NCBI RefSeq assembly: GCF_002954665.1
Contig: NZ_MSCM01000001.1
Location: 697,786-761,785, forward strand
Reading direction: 5' to 3'
DNA from: Polaribacter glomeratus
GTDB taxonomy: Bacteria > Bacteroidota > Bacteroidia > Flavobacteriales > Flavobacteriaceae
DNA: 64,000 nucleotides
Shown: in pieces, positions 16,678 through 24,842 of the stretch
Layout of the letters: every line of letters begins with the position of its first letter
Numbering within the stretch: position 1 is the first letter of the stretch
Made by a program: the position numbers and the translations under genes
The notes under the pieces: model-generated
Told to the model about the DNA's origin: nothing
The model's input: the letters and a program-made list of their open reading frames with translations, nothing else
The model's database searches: none

Positions 16678-18297
16678 ATGTTATCAGTTTCTAATTTATC
16701 CGTTCAGTTTGGAAAACGTATTTTGTTCGATGAAGTAAGTACAAAATTTCTTCAAGGAAATTGCTATGGAATTATTGGTGCAAATGGCGCGGGTAAATCG
16801 ACTTTTTTAAAAATTATTTCTGGTAAACAAGATCCAACTTCGGGTCAAGTTCACTTAGAAAAAGGAAAAAGAATGTCTGTTTTATCCCAAGATCATTATG
16901 CTTTTGATGAATTCCCAGTCTTAGAAACAGTTGTGATGGGTAACAAAGAGCTGTTTAAAATTAAAAAGCAAATTGATGATTTGTATGCTGATTATTCTGA
17001 TGAAAATGCAGATAAGATAGGTGAACTTCAAATAATTTTTGAAGAGATGAATGGTTGGAATGCAGATTCTGATGCAGCTGCCATGTTATCTAATTTGGGT
17101 ATTACAGAAGACTTGCATTTTACATTAATGAAAGACTTAGATGGTAAACAAAAAGTACGTGTGTTAATTTCACAAGCGCTTTTTGGCAATCCAGATGTGT
17201 TAATAATGGATGAGCCTACCAATGATTTAGATTTTGAAACTATTGAATGGTTAGAAAATTTTATCGCAAATTTTGATAATTGTGTAATTGTAGTTTCGCA
17301 TGACAGACACTTTTTAGATTCAGTTTGTACGCATATTTCTGATATCGATTATAGCAAAATAAATAATTATTCTGGAAACTATACTTTTTGGTATGAATCT
17401 AGTCAGTTAGCAGCAAAACAAAGAGCACAACAAAATAAAAAAGCGGAAGATAAAAAGAAAGAACTAGAAGAATTTATTCGTCGTTTTTCTGCCAATGTTG
17501 CAAAATCTAAACAAGCAACTTCTCGTAAAAAAATGATCGAGAAATTAAATGTAGAAGATATTAAACCTTCTAGTAGACGTTATCCTGCAATTATTTTTGA
17601 TAGAGACCGTGAAGCTGGTGATCAAATTTTAACAGTTGATGGTTTGTCAAAAGAATTTGAAGGAGAAAAATTATTTGACAATGTGCACATTAATCTAAAT
17701 AAAGGCGATAAAATTGCCGTTATTTCTAAAAACTCTAGAGCAATTTCTGCTTTTTATCAAATTATAACTGGTAACGAAAAAGCCGATGCTGGTAAGTTTT
17801 CTTGGGGAGTTACTACAACTCAATCTTATTTGCCATTAGATAATTCATCCTTCTTTCAAAACGGAGAATTAAATTTAGTAGATTGGTTAAGACAATATGC
17901 TCAAACAGAAGAAGAACGTGAAGAAGTTTTTTTACGTGGATTTTTAGGAAAAATGATTTTTTCTGGTGAAGAAGCTTTAAAGAAAAGTAATGTGCTCTCT
18001 GGAGGAGAAAAAGTACGTTGTATGCTTTCTAGAATGATGATGAAAAGAGCTAATATTTTAATCTTGGATGAGCCAACAAATCACTTAGATCTAGAATCTA
18101 TTCAGTCCTTAAATAACTCGTTAATTAACTTTAAAGGAACTGTTTTAATTTCTACGCATGATCATGAGTTTGCACAAACTGTTGCAAACCGAGTAATTGA
18201 ATTAACACCAAAAGGAATTATAGATAGATATTCAACTTTTGATGATTATTTATCAGATCCAAAAATTAAGGAATTACGTGAATTAATGTATTCTTAA
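16678..18297 (+). CDS. ABC-F ribosome-associated ATPase, YbiT-like
   Basis: Soluble tandem-NBD protein of the ABC-F family, expected to act on translating ribosomes. NBD1 has Walker A GANGAGKST and Walker B MDEPTNDLD but its signature is DLDGKQKV. The ABC-F linker (about 235-310, rich in Lys and with SRFSANVAKSKQATSRKK-like blocks) follows. NBD2 keeps the signature LSGGEK and Walker B LDEPTNHLD but its Walker A is replaced by SKNSRAIS. So the site built from NBD1 Walker A and NBD2 signature is intact, and the other is doubly degenerate. It is 539 residues, similar in layout to E. coli YbiT. The ribosomal target cannot be inferred. Confidence 0.88.
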   Translation: MLSVSNLSVQFGKRILFDEVSTKFLQGNCYGIIGANGAGKSTFLKIISGKQDPTSGQVHLEKGKRMSVLSQDHYAFDEFPVLETVVMGNKELFKIKKQIDDLYADYSDENADKIGELQIIFEEMNGWNADSDAAAMLSNLGITEDLHFTLMKDLDGKQKVRVLISQALFGNPDVLIMDEPTNDLDFETIEWLENFIANFDNCVIVVSHDRHFLDSVCTHISDIDYSKINNYSGNYTFWYESSQLAAKQRAQQNKKAEDKKKELEEFIRRFSANVAKSKQATSRKKMIEKLNVEDIKPSSRRYPAIIFDRDREAGDQILTVDGLSKEFEGEKLFDNVHINLNKGDKIAVISKNSRAISAFYQIITGNEKADAGKFSWGVTTTQSYLPLDNSSFFQNGELNLVDWLRQYAQTEEEREEVFLRGFLGKMIFSGEEALKKSNVLSGGEKVRCMLSRMMMKRANILILDEPTNHLDLESIQSLNNSLINFKGTVLISTHDHEFAQTVANRVIELTPKGIIDRYSTFDDYLSDPKIKELRELMYS

Positions 18298-18329
18298 AAT
18301 ATATTGAGACTCAAATTTTAATAAGTATA

Positions 18330-18368
18330 AAAAAACCTAATCTAAAATAAATTTAGATTAGGTTTTTT
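18330..18368. terminator. Bidirectional terminator, 17-bp stem
   Basis: Arms at 18330-18346 and 18352-18368 (core cctaatctaaa / tttagattagg) are perfectly complementary with a 5-base loop and A/T tracts on both sides. It separates the convergent ABC-F and oxyR genes. Confidence 0.9.
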
Positions 18369-18426
18369 AGTTTTTTCAAAAATAAGGTTTTAAGATTTCT
18401 ATTCTAAATAATTAGTTTACAGGTAT

Positions 18427-19368
18427 TTATTTTTTCTGCAACGGACTTATAATTTTTACATCAGAAAAAGAAATAGCACCTCTAATTACACCATCAATCG
18501 TTTTCTTTAAGGCTTCTATTAATTGCATCTTTAATTGCGATTTATGATAAATTAGACTCACTTCTCTCGCCGGTGGCGGATTTGTAAATTCACGTAAATG
18601 AGATTTGTCTATTTCATTTAAATCTAACGTATGTAAATAGGGTAAAAGCGTCATTCCTAAACCTTCTTTAGACAGTTTTATTAGTGTATCAAAACTTCCA
18701 CTTTCTAACTGAAATCCTTTTTTGTTATCAATTTTATGATTTCTACATAAATTAAGTATACTATCTTTAAAACAATGGCCGTCTTCTAATAACAAAATAT
18801 CTTCAATTTCTAATTCATCCGCAGTGATGGTTTTATTATTGTACAATCTATGATTTTGCGGAATTAACCCAACAAAAGGTTCGTAATACAAAGGTCTTTC
18901 TCTAATGGCTTCATTTTCTAAAGGAGTTGCCGCAATGGCAGCATCTATATGACCGTCTGTTAATTTTCTAATAATATCTTCGGTAGTTAATTCTTCTATA
19001 ATCAACTTTACTTTTGGATATTTCTTTGTAAAGTTTTGCAAGAACATGGGTAATAAAGTTGGCATTACAGTTGGTATAATTCCTATTTTAAATTCACCAC
19101 CAATAAATCCTTTTTGTTGATGTACAATATCTAAAATTCGGTTACTTTCATCCACAATAACTTTTGCTTGTTCAACAATTTTTTTACCAACCTCTGTAAG
19201 TTCGATTGGTTTTTTAGAACGATTAAATATCTTAACACTTAATTCGTCTTCTAGCTTCTGAATTTGCATGCTCAGTGTAGGTTGTGTAACAAAACTGTGT
19301 TCTGCAGCTACTGTAAAATTCTGATATTCTGCAACTGACAAAACGTATTTTAATTGGGTTATGGTCAT
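18427..19368 (-). CDS. oxyR: LysR-type peroxide sensor OxyR
   Basis: Transcription factor that senses hydrogen peroxide through a disulfide. I start at ATG 19368 (MTITQLKYVL, 313 residues); an ATG at 19407 would add a 13-residue tail through the promoter. The winged helix is at about 1-60 (FTVAAEHSFVTQPTLSMQI). The redox pair is present: Cys199 in LLEDGHC and Cys208 in ILNLC, with the same spacing and numbering as E. coli OxyR. It faces dps across a 103-base region that contains a dyad and its own probable -7 box (19387-19394), so self-repression and dps control are likely. Confidence 0.92.
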   Translation of the reverse strand: MTITQLKYVLSVAEYQNFTVAAEHSFVTQPTLSMQIQKLEDELSVKIFNRSKKPIELTEVGKKIVEQAKVIVDESNRILDIVHQQKGFIGGEFKIGIIPTVMPTLLPMFLQNFTKKYPKVKLIIEELTTEDIIRKLTDGHIDAAIAATPLENEAIRERPLYYEPFVGLIPQNHRLYNNKTITADELEIEDILLLEDGHCFKDSILNLCRNHKIDNKKGFQLESGSFDTLIKLSKEGLGMTLLPYLHTLDLNEIDKSHLREFTNPPPAREVSLIYHKSQLKMQLIEALKKTIDGVIRGAISFSDVKIISPLQKK

Positions 19369-19372
19369 CTTT

Positions 19373-19404
19373 ATAGTTATATCTGATAAAGATATTAAAA
19401 CTAT
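19373..19404. promoter_or_regulatory. Candidate OxyR operator
   Basis: An imperfect dyad with half-sites ATAGTT...ATATC (from 19373) and GATAT...AACTAT (to 19404) lies between oxyR and dps. ATAG and CTAT ends are typical of LysR/OxyR sites. It overlaps the likely oxyR -7 box and lies upstream of the dps promoter, so the position is right for repression of one and activation of the other. Confidence 0.5.
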
Positions 19405-19440
19405 CAATTATAATTATGGCTTTTCTTCTTAAATTTCTCC

Positions 19441-19448
19441 TAAATTTG
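19441..19448 (+). promoter_or_regulatory. -7 box of dps
   Basis: TAAATTTG matches TAnnTTTG and lies 23 bases before the dps ATG (19472). The -33 region has only a T-rich tract, which would fit an activator-dependent promoter. Confidence 0.6.
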
Positions 19449-19471
19449 AACTTAATTAAAAAACAATCATA

Positions 19472-19945
19472 ATGGACAAAAATATTTTAGGTTTAGACAA
19501 AAAAGAAACTCAAAATTTAGTAGAAAAATTAAACGGTTTATTATCAAACTTTCAAATATATTATCAAAATTTAAGAGGTTTACATTGGAATATTAAAGGA
19601 AAAAATTTCTTTGAGCTGCATGTAAAGTTCGAGGAGTTCTACACAGATTCTCAAGTTAAAATTGATGAAATTGCAGAACGTATTTTAACGATACAAGGCA
19701 AACCTTTACATACTTTTCAAGATTACATAAATGAAGCTTCTGTGCCAGTTGGTAAAGATATTTCTAATGATGTAGAAGGCGTAGAGTTGGTTGTAAATTC
19801 GTTATCAGAATTATTAAAAATAGAAAGAAGTATATTAAGTCTTTCTGATGAAACAAACGATGAAGGAACAAATTCTATGATGAGCGATTTTATAGCTGAA
19901 CAAGAAAAAACAATTTGGATGTTAAACTCTTGGTTAGGTAAATAA
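19472..19945 (+). CDS. dps: Dps family ferritin-like DNA-protecting protein
   Basis: Forms a 12-subunit shell that oxidises and stores iron with peroxide and shields DNA. It has 157 residues, and the four-helix ferritin fold is apparent. The inter-subunit ferroxidase ligands are visible: His38 in LHWNIKG, His50 in FELHVKFEEF and the acidic pair in KIDEIAERI near 65-66. The N-terminal tail is short, so DNA binding may be weak. It is transcribed divergently from oxyR, which supports peroxide induction. Confidence 0.93.
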   Translation: MDKNILGLDKKETQNLVEKLNGLLSNFQIYYQNLRGLHWNIKGKNFFELHVKFEEFYTDSQVKIDEIAERILTIQGKPLHTFQDYINEASVPVGKDISNDVEGVELVVNSLSELLKIERSILSLSDETNDEGTNSMMSDFIAEQEKTIWMLNSWLGK

Positions 19946-20002
19946 TTAAAAAAGCATTTTTAGTTTTTACTTATTAAAAACAAAGCATCTAAAAAATTAT
20001 TA

Positions 20003-20040
20003 AAAAAATCTCTTACGTTTTAAAATGTATGAGATTTTTT
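20003..20040. terminator. Terminator after dps
   Basis: Arms aaaaaatctc and gagatttttt at the ends of this interval pair perfectly and the inner bases pair further (ttacgtttt with aaaatgtat, one mismatch and one G-U). A T-run follows on both strands, so it can serve both dps and the convergent PagL-like gene. Confidence 0.8.
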
Positions 20041-20072
20041 TTGCTTTTTAAATATATGAAATTGGTTTACTT

Positions 20073-20714
20073 TTAGTTTAAAGCATAAGAATACCCAACT
20101 TCCAAACCTAAAATATTGTACCCGTTATTTGGTTTTTGAAAATTTAAATTAGAAACATGGCCAAAATTAGTTCCTAGATATATGAAAGAATTCGAGAAAG
20201 TTTCATGAGAAAATCCGAATGAGAGGTTTTCTATAAACGTAAACCCTTTTGCCAAGCGTTCGGTTCTTTTGTCAATCACAGAAAAACCTAAACTTAAAGT
20301 TGTTTGAAAATCTAATTTGGCTGTTATTTGTTTTTTTACAGCAAAACCAAATTCCAACGCATACAAATTCATGATTTTTTCTTTTGTGAATTCTGTTCTT
20401 TTATCTTGGTAATTTTCTTCATCCGGAGTTACGAATTGCTCATTTAATAATTGATGATTCAAAAACTGAACTTGTGGTTGCACTATTAACTCGAAATCAA
20501 AATTTTTCCAGTTTCCTAATTTATAAAAAGCCTGTAGTTTATAAGTATTTGTATCATACGTATAATCAGGATCATTATTTATAAAATTTTCATTTGTACC
20601 ATAATTGTATAAAAAACCAATTTTAGTTGGTTTAAAAAAAGGCTTTTTATTATCTTGACCAAAAGAAAAATAGGCAATAAAAAGTAACAAAAAAGCAATA
20701 ATATTCTTTTTCAT
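20073..20714 (-). CDS. PagL-like lipid A 3-O-deacylase / acyloxyacyl hydrolase family
   Basis: Outer-membrane beta-barrel with a signal peptide (residues 1-19, ending FSFGQ) and alternating amphipathic strands to the C-terminus. Near the C-terminus the segment FGHVSN followed by PNNGYNILGLEVGY matches the PagL catalytic region, in which His and the Ser two residues later form the active site. It would remove the 3-linked acyl chain from lipid A. It is 213 residues, a little longer than PagL. It starts 9 bases after the 3-hydroxyacyl-CoA dehydrogenase stop and may be co-transcribed with it. Activity is inferred from one motif plus barrel topology. Confidence 0.7.
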   Translation of the reverse strand: MKKNIIAFLLLFIAYFSFGQDNKKPFFKPTKIGFLYNYGTNENFINNDPDYTYDTNTYKLQAFYKLGNWKNFDFELIVQPQVQFLNHQLLNEQFVTPDEENYQDKRTEFTKEKIMNLYALEFGFAVKKQITAKLDFQTTLSLGFSVIDKRTERLAKGFTFIENLSFGFSHETFSNSFIYLGTNFGHVSNLNFQKPNNGYNILGLEVGYSYALN

Positions 20715-20723
20715 AGCATTCCG

Positions 20724-21611
20724 TTAGCTAAACATTTTAGCAACCTTTTCCGCCTTTCTACTTTCCGAATAATCATAAAAGCCTTCTCCAGATTTCACAC
20801 CTAGTTTACCTGCATTTACCATGTTTACTAAGAGTGGGCAAGGTGCATATTTAGGGTTTTTAAACCCGTCGTACATCACATTTAAAATAGACAAACAAAC
20901 ATCTAAACCAATAAAATCTGCTAGTTGCAAAGGTCCCATAGGGTGCGCCATTCCTAACATCATAACGGTATCAATTTCAGCAACACCAGCAACTCCATTG
21001 TACAAAGTTTCGATAGATTCATTAATCATTGGCATCAAAATTCTGTTGGCAACAAAACCTGGATAATCATTAACTTCTACAGGCGTTTTATTAATTTTCT
21101 TGCTTAAATCAACCGTAAAATTCATCACTTCATCCGCAGTATTGTACCCTCTAATAATTTCTACCAATTTCATAATTGGCACAGGATTCATAAAATGCAT
21201 TCCAATTACTTTTTCGGGTCTTTTGGTAACACCTGCAATTTGAGTAATTGAAATAGACGATGTATTTGTTGCTAAAATGGTTTCCTCGTCACAAACTTCA
21301 TCCAATTCCTTAAAAATTTTAGCTTTTAAAACTGCATTTTCAGTGGCAGCTTCAATTACTAAACTTGTGTTTTTAACACCTTCTTTTATCGAAGTAAAAG
21401 TGGTAATATTACTTAACGTTTTTACTTTATCAGCCTCAGAAATTTTTTCTTTAGCAACCATTCTATCCAAATTTTTGGTAATCGTTGCCATCCCTTTTTC
21501 AAGAGCAGCTTCAGAAATATCAATTAACTGAACCTTATAATTAAATTGAGCAAACGTGTGCGCAATTCCATTTCCCATTGTTCCAGCACCAATTACAGCT
21601 ATATTTTTCAT
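20724..21611 (-). CDS. 3-hydroxyacyl-CoA (3-hydroxybutyryl-CoA) dehydrogenase
   Basis: NAD-dependent oxidation of 3-hydroxyacyl-CoA in beta-oxidation or butyrate-type metabolism. The N-terminal Rossmann domain starts with VIGAGTMGNGIAHTFA; NTSSISITQIA and GMHFMNPVPIMKLVEII carry the substrate and catalytic His region; the C-terminal helical domain (about 185-290) has GFVANRILMP and DFIGLDVCL. It is 295 residues, the stand-alone Hbd/PaaH length, with no hydratase fusion. It is followed closely by the PagL-like gene. Chain-length preference is unknown. Confidence 0.93.
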   Translation of the reverse strand: MKNIAVIGAGTMGNGIAHTFAQFNYKVQLIDISEAALEKGMATITKNLDRMVAKEKISEADKVKTLSNITTFTSIKEGVKNTSLVIEAATENAVLKAKIFKELDEVCDEETILATNTSSISITQIAGVTKRPEKVIGMHFMNPVPIMKLVEIIRGYNTADEVMNFTVDLSKKINKTPVEVNDYPGFVANRILMPMINESIETLYNGVAGVAEIDTVMMLGMAHPMGPLQLADFIGLDVCLSILNVMYDGFKNPKYAPCPLLVNMVNAGKLGVKSGEGFYDYSESRKAEKVAKMFS

Positions 21612-21633
21612 GAAGTATTATTTTATTTTTTAT

Positions 21634-21782
21634 ATTATTTGGGCGTTCCCTAAAGGTCGGGCTTTACGCTTCAATCTTTTTTTATTTACCTATTATCAAG
21701 AAAGTTTTTTGCTTTCTAAAGAGATTTTATTCTTTTTCATAATTTCATGTAAAAAAAAAGGATTTTCACTGCAATCCCTAAC
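21634..21782 (-). repeat. Dispersed non-coding repeat, copy B
   Basis: Read on the minus strand it begins TAGGGATTGCAGTGAAAATCC plus a T-run, has a variable A/T-rich centre, then a block containing AAAAAGATTGAA and TAAAGCCCGAC, and ends CGCCCAAATAAT. The same three blocks occur in the same order at 51479-51597 on the plus strand. Block 1 can fold as a short GGATT/AATCC hairpin followed by T. It fills most of the 245-base gap between the 3-hydroxyacyl-CoA dehydrogenase and Gfo/Idh/MocA genes. No coding frame is present. Confidence 0.75.
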
Positions 21783-21856
21783 GCGCGTATTTGCTAACTT
21801 TTTTAAACTATTGAAAGCATTTGTTTTTTTATAAATTATAGATATTAGAGGCTAAC

Positions 21857-22816
21857 CTAAAAACTATCAATAACCATTTGAGCAACTCTTAAAGCATCTG
21901 TTCCGTTTCTTAAAGTAACAACAGGTTCTGTGTTATTAATAATTGCATCAGCAAATGTTTCTAATTCATCTAAAATGGCATTGTTGTTTTCAACTTCTGG
22001 ATTGTCAAAATAAATTTGTTTTTTAACACCTTCTGCATTTTGTAAAATCATTGCAAATTCATCAGGATTTTCTGGTACATCTTTCATTCGTACAACTTCT
22101 GCTTTCTTTTCTAACAAATCAACAGAAATATACGCATCCTTCTGAAAAAAGCGACTTTTACGCATGTTTTTCATAGAAATTCGGCTTGCAGTTAAATTGG
22201 CAACACAACCATTTTCAAATTCAATTCTTGCGTTTGCAATATCCGGAGTATCAGAAATTACTGAAATTCCGCTTGCATGTACATTTTTAACTTTCGATTT
22301 TACTACAGAAAGAATAATATCAATATCATGAATCATTAAATCTAAAACCACAGGTACATCTGTACCTCTTGGGTTAAATTCTGCCAATCGATGTGTTTCA
22401 ATAAACATTGGGTTATCAATCATGCCTTTTGCCGCAATAAACGCCGGATTGAATCTTTCTACATGACCAACCTGACCTTTAACGTGATATTGACTCGCTA
22501 ACGTTCTAATCGCTTCTGCTTCTAAAACTGTTTTTGCAATTGGCTTTTCAATAAAAATATGACAGCCTTTTTTGATTGCTTTTTTTGCACATTCAAAATG
22601 AGATAACGTTGGTGTAACAATATCTACAACTTCTACTGCATCAATTAAATCATCGATAGAAGCAAATAGTTTGTACCCAAATTCTTCTGCAACCTTTTCT
22701 GCATTTAAAGTGTCTTGATCATAAAAACCAACCAATTCGTATTTTTTTGATTGCTCTAATAATCGCAAATGAATTTTTCCAAGATGACCTGCACCTAAAA
22801 CCCCAACTTTTAACAT
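21857..22816 (-). CDS. Gfo/Idh/MocA family oxidoreductase
   Basis: NAD(P)-dependent oxidoreductase that usually acts on sugars or nucleotide sugars. The Rossmann motif GVLGAGHLGKIHLR begins at residue 4; the family signature IFIEKPIAKT is near residue 90; a C-terminal alpha/beta domain begins near 125 with GHVERFNPAF, and the conserved HDIDIILSV supplies the catalytic His and Asp. It is 319 residues. A promoter and a palindrome lie between it and pcm. The substrate is not evident from the neighbours. Confidence 0.85.
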   Translation of the reverse strand: MLKVGVLGAGHLGKIHLRLLEQSKKYELVGFYDQDTLNAEKVAEEFGYKLFASIDDLIDAVEVVDIVTPTLSHFECAKKAIKKGCHIFIEKPIAKTVLEAEAIRTLASQYHVKGQVGHVERFNPAFIAAKGMIDNPMFIETHRLAEFNPRGTDVPVVLDLMIHDIDIILSVVKSKVKNVHASGISVISDTPDIANARIEFENGCVANLTASRISMKNMRKSRFFQKDAYISVDLLEKKAEVVRMKDVPENPDEFAMILQNAEGVKKQIYFDNPEVENNNAILDELETFADAIINNTEPVVTLRNGTDALRVAQMVIDSF

Positions 22817-22841
22817 AAAATCTTGTTTTTTAGTATTTTCT

Positions 22842-22872
22842 GGTATTTAAAATACCGAGACAAACAAAGATA
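22842..22872 (-). promoter_or_regulatory. Promoter and palindrome upstream of the Gfo/Idh/MocA gene
   Basis: CAAAGATA at 22865-22872 reads TATCTTTG on the minus strand, a good -7 box. The expected transcription start falls in or near the perfect palindrome ggtatttaaaatacc (22842-22856), which could be an operator or a 5' hairpin. Confidence 0.5.
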
Positions 22873-22933
22873 CAATTTTATAAGAATTTATTTAGATTTA
22901 TTAGTATTTTTAGACTCTAGAAACAACCAAGAA

Positions 22934-23575
22934 TTGAAAGACACAGCAAAACATCAAGGACTTAGAAACCAATTGGCTACTGTATTAAAAGCAAAAGGGA
23001 TTACGGATAAAAATGTATTAAAAGCAATAAAAAAAATTCCAAGACACCTTTTTATTGATTCTAGTTTTGAGTCTCATGCCTATCAAGACAAAGCTTTTCC
23101 TATTGCTGCAGATCAAACGATTTCTCAACCTTACACAGTTGCATTTCAATCGCAAACGTTAGAAATTAAAAGCGGAGACAAAGTTTTAGAAATTGGTACA
23201 GGTTCTGGCTATCAAACAGCTGTTTTATTAGAGTTAAATGCAGAAGTATATTCTATAGAAAGACAGCACGAATTGTTTAGAATTACTGGAAATTTATTGC
23301 CAAAACTAGGATACAATCCTAAAAAATTTATTTTTGGCGACGGTTATAAAGGTTTGCCAGAACAAGCGCCTTTTGATAAAATTATAGTAACAGCTGGTGC
23401 TCCTTTTGTGCCAAAACCTTTGTTATCTCAATTAAAAGTAGGAGGAATGTTATTAATTCCGGTTGGAGACAATACTCAAATTATGACCTTATTTATTAGA
23501 AAATCGGGCAAAGAATTTGAGAAACATGAATTAGGAGATTTTGCTTTTGTGCCAATGTTAGAAGAAAAAAATTAA
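22934..23575 (+). CDS. pcm: Protein-L-isoaspartate O-methyltransferase, TTG start
   Basis: SAM-dependent repair of isoaspartyl residues in aged proteins. The frame stays open upstream to an ATG at 22823, but that leader overlaps the divergent promoter and is not conserved-looking. TTG at 22934 gives the N-terminus (M)KDTAKHQGLRNQL, which fits the family, and 213 residues. Motifs: FPIAADQTISQPYTVAFQ, the SAM loop VLEIGTGSGYQTAVL, and DKIIVTAGAPFVPK. It ends 2 bases before the convergent ABC ATPase stop. The start choice is inferred from alignment memory. Confidence 0.85.
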   Translation: MKDTAKHQGLRNQLATVLKAKGITDKNVLKAIKKIPRHLFIDSSFESHAYQDKAFPIAADQTISQPYTVAFQSQTLEIKSGDKVLEIGTGSGYQTAVLLELNAEVYSIERQHELFRITGNLLPKLGYNPKKFIFGDGYKGLPEQAPFDKIIVTAGAPFVPKPLLSQLKVGGMLLIPVGDNTQIMTLFIRKSGKEFEKHELGDFAFVPMLEEKN

Positions 23576-23577
23576 AC

Positions 23578-24810
23578 CTATTTTTTTATACTTCCTATAG
23601 AACCATTTTTAGTAGGAACGAGCTCATAAACAGTATTAAGCAACAAATTGTCAACAGATCTGTGAGAAACAAAAAGTATAGTTGTGTCGCTTTCTTTTAC
23701 AATTTTATTCATTAAAGCGATGAGAATAGCGGTTCCTTGGTTGTCTAAATTCATTAGAGGTTCGTCTAAAATTAATAAAGGCGGGTGCTTAATCATTGCT
23801 CTTGCAATTAAAACTAATCGCTGTGTTGCAGTAGTTAAGTTTTTAAACGAAACTTCTTTTTCACTTTCTAAACCTAGTAATTTAAGCCATTCTTTAGCCA
23901 GTTGAACTTGTAATGTTGTTGGTGATTTATACAAACCAATACTGTCAAAAAAACCAGATATAACCATTTCTTTTGCAGTTATTTCTCTTTGAAACAACGT
24001 TAATATTGCCGGACTAAAGTAGCCAATTTTTTCTTTGATCTCCCAAACACTTTCTCCAGAACCTTTTTTCTTGCCAAACAAATAAACTTCTTGTCCGTAG
24101 GCTTTTACATTGTTGCCATAAATCATAGACAAAATGGTGGTTTTTCCAGAGCCATTTGGTCCAATTAATTGCCAGAATTCATTTTTGTTGATAATCCAAT
24201 TTATACTGTTTAAAATACAATTATCACCATAATGTACTGTAACATTTCGCAGTGATATTAACTGTTTTGGTATGTTTTTATAAAAAGTGATGGATTTAGG
24301 AATTGTACCTTTAAAAACAAAATCATGCTCTTTAAAAGTATATTTTTCTATGGCATTACTTGATGTAATTACATCATTTTCAACTTCTAAAACGTGTGTA
24401 ATTATTGGTAAAAGTTCTTCTTTTCTGCTAAAAATCTGAATTAAAATAATTTTTGAAGACAGCTTTATAAGATTCTCTTTTAAATCTGAAACTGCATTAG
24501 TATCTAAACTTTCAAAGGGACTTTCTAAAATTAAAAAATCGGGTTTTTGTTCAATTAAATAAGCGAGTAATATTTTTTTTTGTTCTCCACTAGAAAAAGA
24601 CCTGATGCCTCTTTTCTCATTTAAAGTTAAAGTTTGTGCGTCGTATTTTGCTTCTTTTTCTATAAATTTTTCTAAAACCGAAATAGAAAATAAAAGCCCT
24701 TTTTTATATTTTAAATTTAGAAAAGAATCTAAACCATTTAAAATACTTTCTACTAAGTTGTTTTTAGTGCAAAGGCTTTCATTTTTTATAGCAAAATGGA
24801 TTTTATCCAT
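23578..24810 (-). CDS. ModF/PhrA-like ATPase with two unequal ABC domains
   Basis: A 410-residue soluble protein with two ABC ATPase domains and no membrane segments. The N-terminal NBD lacks any Walker A, but has the signature FSSGEQKK (about 72-78) and Walker B FLILESPFESLD. The C-terminal NBD has Walker A GPNGSGKTT (about 217-225) and Walker B LLILDEPLMNLD, but its signature is LTTATQ. Together they can form only one complete ATP site. The layout resembles E. coli ModF, whose role is poorly defined. No permease gene is adjacent, so transport is unproven. Confidence 0.75.
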   Translation of the reverse strand: MDKIHFAIKNESLCTKNNLVESILNGLDSFLNLKYKKGLLFSISVLEKFIEKEAKYDAQTLTLNEKRGIRSFSSGEQKKILLAYLIEQKPDFLILESPFESLDTNAVSDLKENLIKLSSKIILIQIFSRKEELLPIITHVLEVENDVITSSNAIEKYTFKEHDFVFKGTIPKSITFYKNIPKQLISLRNVTVHYGDNCILNSINWIINKNEFWQLIGPNGSGKTTILSMIYGNNVKAYGQEVYLFGKKKGSGESVWEIKEKIGYFSPAILTLFQREITAKEMVISGFFDSIGLYKSPTTLQVQLAKEWLKLLGLESEKEVSFKNLTTATQRLVLIARAMIKHPPLLILDEPLMNLDNQGTAILIALMNKIVKESDTTILFVSHRSVDNLLLNTVYELVPTKNGSIGSIKK

Positions 24811-24842
24811 AGTTTAATAAGATGTTGAAAAAGTTTTTTATA

